This document shows positions 4,707-7,496 of a DNA stretch of 7,496 bases, in pieces. The position numbers and the translations under genes are program-made. Positions within the stretch are counted from its first letter, which is position 1, and the number at the start of each line of letters is the position of its first letter. The notes beneath the pieces were generated by a model, which saw only the letters and a list, made by a program, of their open reading frames with translations, ran no database searches and was not told where the DNA came from. The DNA comes from Candidatus Pelearchaeum sp. (GTDB lineage: Archaea > Thermoproteota > Nitrososphaeria_A > Caldarchaeales > Caldarchaeaceae), in NCBI GenBank assembly GCA_015520425.1, contig WAQC01000074.1:1-7496 (forward strand), in the 5' to 3' direction.

Positions 4707-6569
4707 ATGCAGCTCCAACGAATATACGAGCCGAAGACCCTAGTAGCCATAATCGGCAGCATCTTCTCACTCATATACCTCTACACGGCCTTCAGAGGTC
4801 CCTTTGAGCTCCTCATCCACAGGCCGCTCTTCGTCCTCTTCGTACTCGTGCTGGTATTTCTGACTAGGCCGCTCAAGCGTTTTCCCAAACTGGGCCGCGT
4901 TATAGACGGCGCGCTCATACTGCTCAGCACATTCACCATAATGTACCTAATACTGAACTATGAGCGCATAGCGTATCAGGCTGGGATAGCAACACCGTTT
5001 GAAATCTTCCTCTCGGTTCTTTTGCTTATTCTCCTCTTTGAGGCTGGCCGCAGGACTGTTGGGCTCATACTCCCGACGCTGGCTGTGGCTTCTATAGGCT
5101 ACGCGCTGTTCGGGAGATACATACCAGGCCCGCTGGGGCATGGTGGCTTCTCGTTTGAGGACATAATGGGGTATCTCTTCACGACGCCGCAGGGGTACTG
5201 GAGCCTGCCTGTGGGCGTGGCCGCGTCGTATATCATCGTCTTCGTCATCTTGGGAGCATTTCTCATGGCAACAGGAACAAGCGACGTAATCACGGGGATA
5301 GCGGTGAACCTCCTGGGGAAGAGAACAGGCGGCCCAGCCCAGGTCGCTGTCGTGAGCAGCGCTGGCTTTGGGATGGTCTCAGGAGCAGGCCCAGCAAACG
5401 TGGCGGTAACAGGCTCATTCACGATACCGATGATGAAGAAGATTGGGTATAAGCCCCATGCCGCCGCTGCTATAGAGTCCGTCGCCTCCGCTGGCGGGCT
5501 CCTCATGCCACCTGTAATGGGCGCTGGCGCATTCCTAATGGTGGAGCTCACAGGCATACCATACCGCGAGATAATAATCGCAGCAGCCCTCCCAGCTATA
5601 CTCTACTACATCGCCCTAGCACTCACAGTCTACCTCGTGGCGCGCCGCGAGGGGCTTAAGGGGCTGAGCCAAGAAGAGCTGAGAAGCACATACCCACCAC
5701 TGAAGCAGATAGCCAGGAGGTCTTTCCTCCTCATACCGCTCATAGGGCTAGTATATTGGATACTCGCTGGAATACCGCCGATAAAGGCGGCGTTCTACTC
5801 GGTCATCCTCACGATAATAATCGGCGTGGCCGCGTCGCGGAACCCTGGGGGAGTGAAGAAGATTCTACGAAGCCTAGTTGAGGGGGCTAGGAACGTCCTC
5901 CCAGCGGGGATAGCTACCGTACTAGCGGCGGTGATATACAGTATGCTCATCTTCACTGGGCTTGGGGTGAGCTTCTCCGCCGCGCTCGTCCAAGTATCTG
6001 GTGGGAACATGATGGTGGCTCTCCTGATGGTGGCCGCGGCCTGCATAATCCTAGGATTCGCCATACCAGCTACAGCGGCGTACCTAATAGTAGCCGCGAT
6101 AGCTGCGCCAGGCCTAGAGGCATTCGGAATACCAACACTAGCGGCTCACCTCTTCATCTTCTACCTCACCACAATAGGAACATTCACACCACCCATGGGC
6201 CTCGCACTATACACGGCAACAGCGATAGCGGGCTCGGAGTGGATGAAAACAGGAATAGAAGCGCTAAAGCTGGGCATAAGCGCCCTAATAATTCCATTCT
6301 CATTCGCCCTAGCACCATACCTACTACTCTTCGGACCACCAACCACCATAGCGCTAACATTCATCCTAGCGGTAATCGGTGTATTCGCAATAAGCGTGGG
6401 AGCTCAGGGATTTCTCAAAAAGACAAAAACAATACCAGAGCGAATAATATACATAGCTATTGGGGTAACCTTGCTCTTTCCCCAGTTCATCAACTATGCG
6501 CCGATAAGCCTGCTAATACTGGCTGCGCTAATATTATACGAGTTTAAAACCAAGAAGGTGAAGCCCTAG
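4707..6569 (+). CDS. TRAP transporter fused small-large membrane subunit (DctQM-type permease)
   Basis: A 620-residue integral membrane protein of the fused TRAP family, which uses ion gradients to import organic acids delivered by a periplasmic or surface binding protein. The first five or so hydrophobic segments (about 12-28, 40-53, 66-84, 98-113, 118-135) cover the small-subunit part. The DctM-like core follows, with the diagnostic SAGFGMVSGAGPANVAVTGS (218-237) and SVASAGGLLMPPVMGAGAFL (258-277), then GFAIPATAAYL around 450-460 and TIGTFTPPMGLALY around 489-502. Further hydrophobic segments run to 611, and the short basic tail is probably cytosolic. There is no distinct Shine-Dalgarno sequence, and the start lies 4 bp after the dehydrogenase stop, indicating one operon. 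Fused permeases usually pair with a TAXI-type binding protein, and none is in the window. The last third uses almost no T-ending codons. Confidence 0.94.
   Translation: MQLQRIYEPKTLVAIIGSIFSLIYLYTAFRGPFELLIHRPLFVLFVLVLVFLTRPLKRFPKLGRVIDGALILLSTFTIMYLILNYERIAYQAGIATPFEIFLSVLLLILLFEAGRRTVGLILPTLAVASIGYALFGRYIPGPLGHGGFSFEDIMGYLFTTPQGYWSLPVGVAASYIIVFVILGAFLMATGTSDVITGIAVNLLGKRTGGPAQVAVVSSAGFGMVSGAGPANVAVTGSFTIPMMKKIGYKPHAAAAIESVASAGGLLMPPVMGAGAFLMVELTGIPYREIIIAAALPAILYYIALALTVYLVARREGLKGLSQEELRSTYPPLKQIARRSFLLIPLIGLVYWILAGIPPIKAAFYSVILTIIIGVAASRNPGGVKKILRSLVEGARNVLPAGIATVLAAVIYSMLIFTGLGVSFSAALVQVSGGNMMVALLMVAAACIILGFAIPATAAYLIVAAIAAPGLEAFGIPTLAAHLFIFYLTTIGTFTPPMGLALYTATAIAGSEWMKTGIEALKLGISALIIPFSFALAPYLLLFGPPTTIALTFILAVIGVFAISVGAQGFLKKTKTIPERIIYIAIGVTLLFPQFINYAPISLLILAALILYEFKTKKVKP
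6566..6569. other. Tail-to-tail overlap with both stop codons in CTAG
   Basis: The TRAP gene stops with TAG at 6567-6569 and the opposing enolase-superfamily gene with TAG at 6568-6566. The palindrome CTAG therefore contains both stops and the genes overlap by four bases. No terminator separates them. Confidence 0.95.
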
Positions 6570-7496
6570 GCTGTCTTAACCTGTAGGCGCTCAACCACGA
6601 ACTCGCTTAACATTTCTTCATTAACAACCACGCCAAGCCCAGCCTGCTCAGATAACTTTATTTTCCCATCAGATACATTCAGCCCTTCAAAGAGCCTGTT
6701 ATCAACCCAGAAAACAGAGCGTCCCGACTCGTTGAGTGTATAGTTTCTGGATGATATGAAGAGGTGTGAGAGCGCCGAGTCTAGTATCTGGGTATTAACG
6801 GCCAGCACGCCTGTTATGCATTCCACGCCCATCTGCTCAGCCAGCTCGGCTATCCTAAGCATGTTCGCATAGCCACCTATACGCTGGAACTTCATGCCGA
6901 AAAAATCTGCGCAGCGGCGGGAAGCCAGTATGGGAGCGGTGTCATAAGTGAGGCTTTCATCAACAGCTATGGGAGTATCTACTCCGCGCCTAACCTCCGC
7001 GAGCCCATCTATATCATGGGCCAAAATAGGCTGCTCAACAATATCAACACCATAACGCTCCATCTTCTTGATTATGTTTATCGCCCTCTTGGCTGTGAGC
7101 CAGCTTTCGCCAGGGTCTACGTGCAGTCTTACACCATCTCCAGCAACCTCTCTAATAGTCTTAACACGCTCAACATCCTCAGAAGCTCCAGCGCCAACCT
7201 TAACCTTAAGCACCTTAACACCGCGCTTGACTATCTGCTCAACATATTCTGGAAGAGCGTCAAGGCTCACTGTAGGGACAAGGTCGCATACCTGTGGGGC
7301 GTCTTTTAGTCTTCCCCCCAAGAGGCTGTAGATTGGTTTTCCAAGCGATTTGCCCAGCGCATCATATAAGGCAATCTCAACGGCAGCCTTAGCCGCGTAA
7401 TTACCGCGGATAGCAGAATCCATAACGCGGGCAATCTCAGAACAACTAGAAAACTCACGCCCAACTATCTTTTTTCCCAAGACCTCCTCAATAACC
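6566..7496 (-). CDS. Enolase-superfamily enzyme, muconate-lactonizing (MLE) subgroup, N-terminus cut by window edge
   Basis: The reading frame stays open to the right edge (309 residues visible), so perhaps 60-80 residues of the N-terminal capping domain are missing. A TTG at 7480 is in frame but internal. Counting visible residues from the edge, the barrel shows the catalytic Lys-x-Lys in LKVKVG (97, 99), metal ligands Asp127 in HVDPGE, Glu154 in VEQP and Asp179 in VDES, and the second catalytic Lys202 in MKFQRIGG. This pattern defines the MLE subgroup (cycloisomerases, dipeptide epimerases, N-succinylamino-acid racemases, o-succinylbenzoate synthases). The chemistry is proton abstraction alpha to a carboxylate, giving racemisation or cycloisomerisation. 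The eighth-strand end reads TGVLAVNTQI, without the acidic DxD used by dipeptide epimerases, so that activity is less likely. It converges on the TRAP gene and probably shares its substrate pathway, though it is transcribed separately. Confidence 0.9.
   Translation of the reverse strand, partial: VIEEVLGKKIVGREFSSCSEIARVMDSAIRGNYAAKAAVEIALYDALGKSLGKPIYSLLGGRLKDAPQVCDLVPTVSLDALPEYVEQIVKRGVKVLKVKVGAGASEDVERVKTIREVAGDGVRLHVDPGESWLTAKRAINIIKKMERYGVDIVEQPILAHDIDGLAEVRRGVDTPIAVDESLTYDTAPILASRRCADFFGMKFQRIGGYANMLRIAELAEQMGVECITGVLAVNTQILDSALSHLFISSRNYTLNESGRSVFWVDNRLFEGLNVSDGKIKLSEQAGLGVVVNEEMLSEFVVERLQVKTA

Noticed and set aside
5099..5557. Minus-strand open frame of about 152 codons antisense to the TRAP permease
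   Set aside because: Mirror of the Gly/Ala-rich transport core, with no family features of its own.
7069..7480. TTG at 7480 as the start of the enolase-superfamily gene
   Set aside because: The frame continues open to the window edge, and the N-terminal capping domain would be largely missing if translation began there.

Overview
The window reads as archaeal DNA, most likely from a thermophilic Thermoproteota-type lineage. Candidate TATA elements sit about 30-45 bp before several start codons, leaders look very short, isoleucine is commonly ATA, arginine is often AGG/AGA, and intergenic gaps are small. The lineage is an inference and I cannot name a genus. There are seven supported protein genes, one cut by the right edge. 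I see no RNA gene, CRISPR array, insertion sequence or integrase.

Left part (1-1333). Bases 1-168 are AT-rich and intergenic, with a strong TATA element that may serve a gene beyond the left edge. A UPF0173 metallo-beta-lactamase-fold hydrolase follows on the minus strand and ends in a hairpin whose loop holds its stop codon. Across a 98-bp divergent promoter region lies a small stand-alone retropepsin-like aspartic protease on the plus strand.

Middle and right part (1323-7496). A UPF0261 (Tm-1-like ATP-binding) protein on the minus strand is divergent from a plus-strand series: a creatininase-family amidohydrolase, a zinc-type medium-chain dehydrogenase and a fused TRAP transporter permease. 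A muconate-lactonizing-type enolase-superfamily enzyme, truncated at its N-terminus by the window edge, converges on the permease from the right. The dehydrogenase and permease are 4 bp apart and almost certainly cotranscribed. The creatininase promoter carries a 7-bp inverted repeat around its TATA element, a plausible operator.

Taken together, 1.3-7.5 kb looks like an uptake-and-catabolism locus for an unidentified small organic acid, possibly an amide or lactam. The permease would import it, the enolase-superfamily enzyme would isomerise or racemise it, the dehydrogenase would oxidise or reduce it, and the creatininase-like enzyme would hydrolyse a C-N bond. The role of the UPF0261 protein is open. 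No TRAP solute-binding protein lies in the window. The pathway is an inference; the family assignments are firm. An unexplained large-scale signal is patchy keto/amino strand composition that switches inside genes and does not follow gene orientation.
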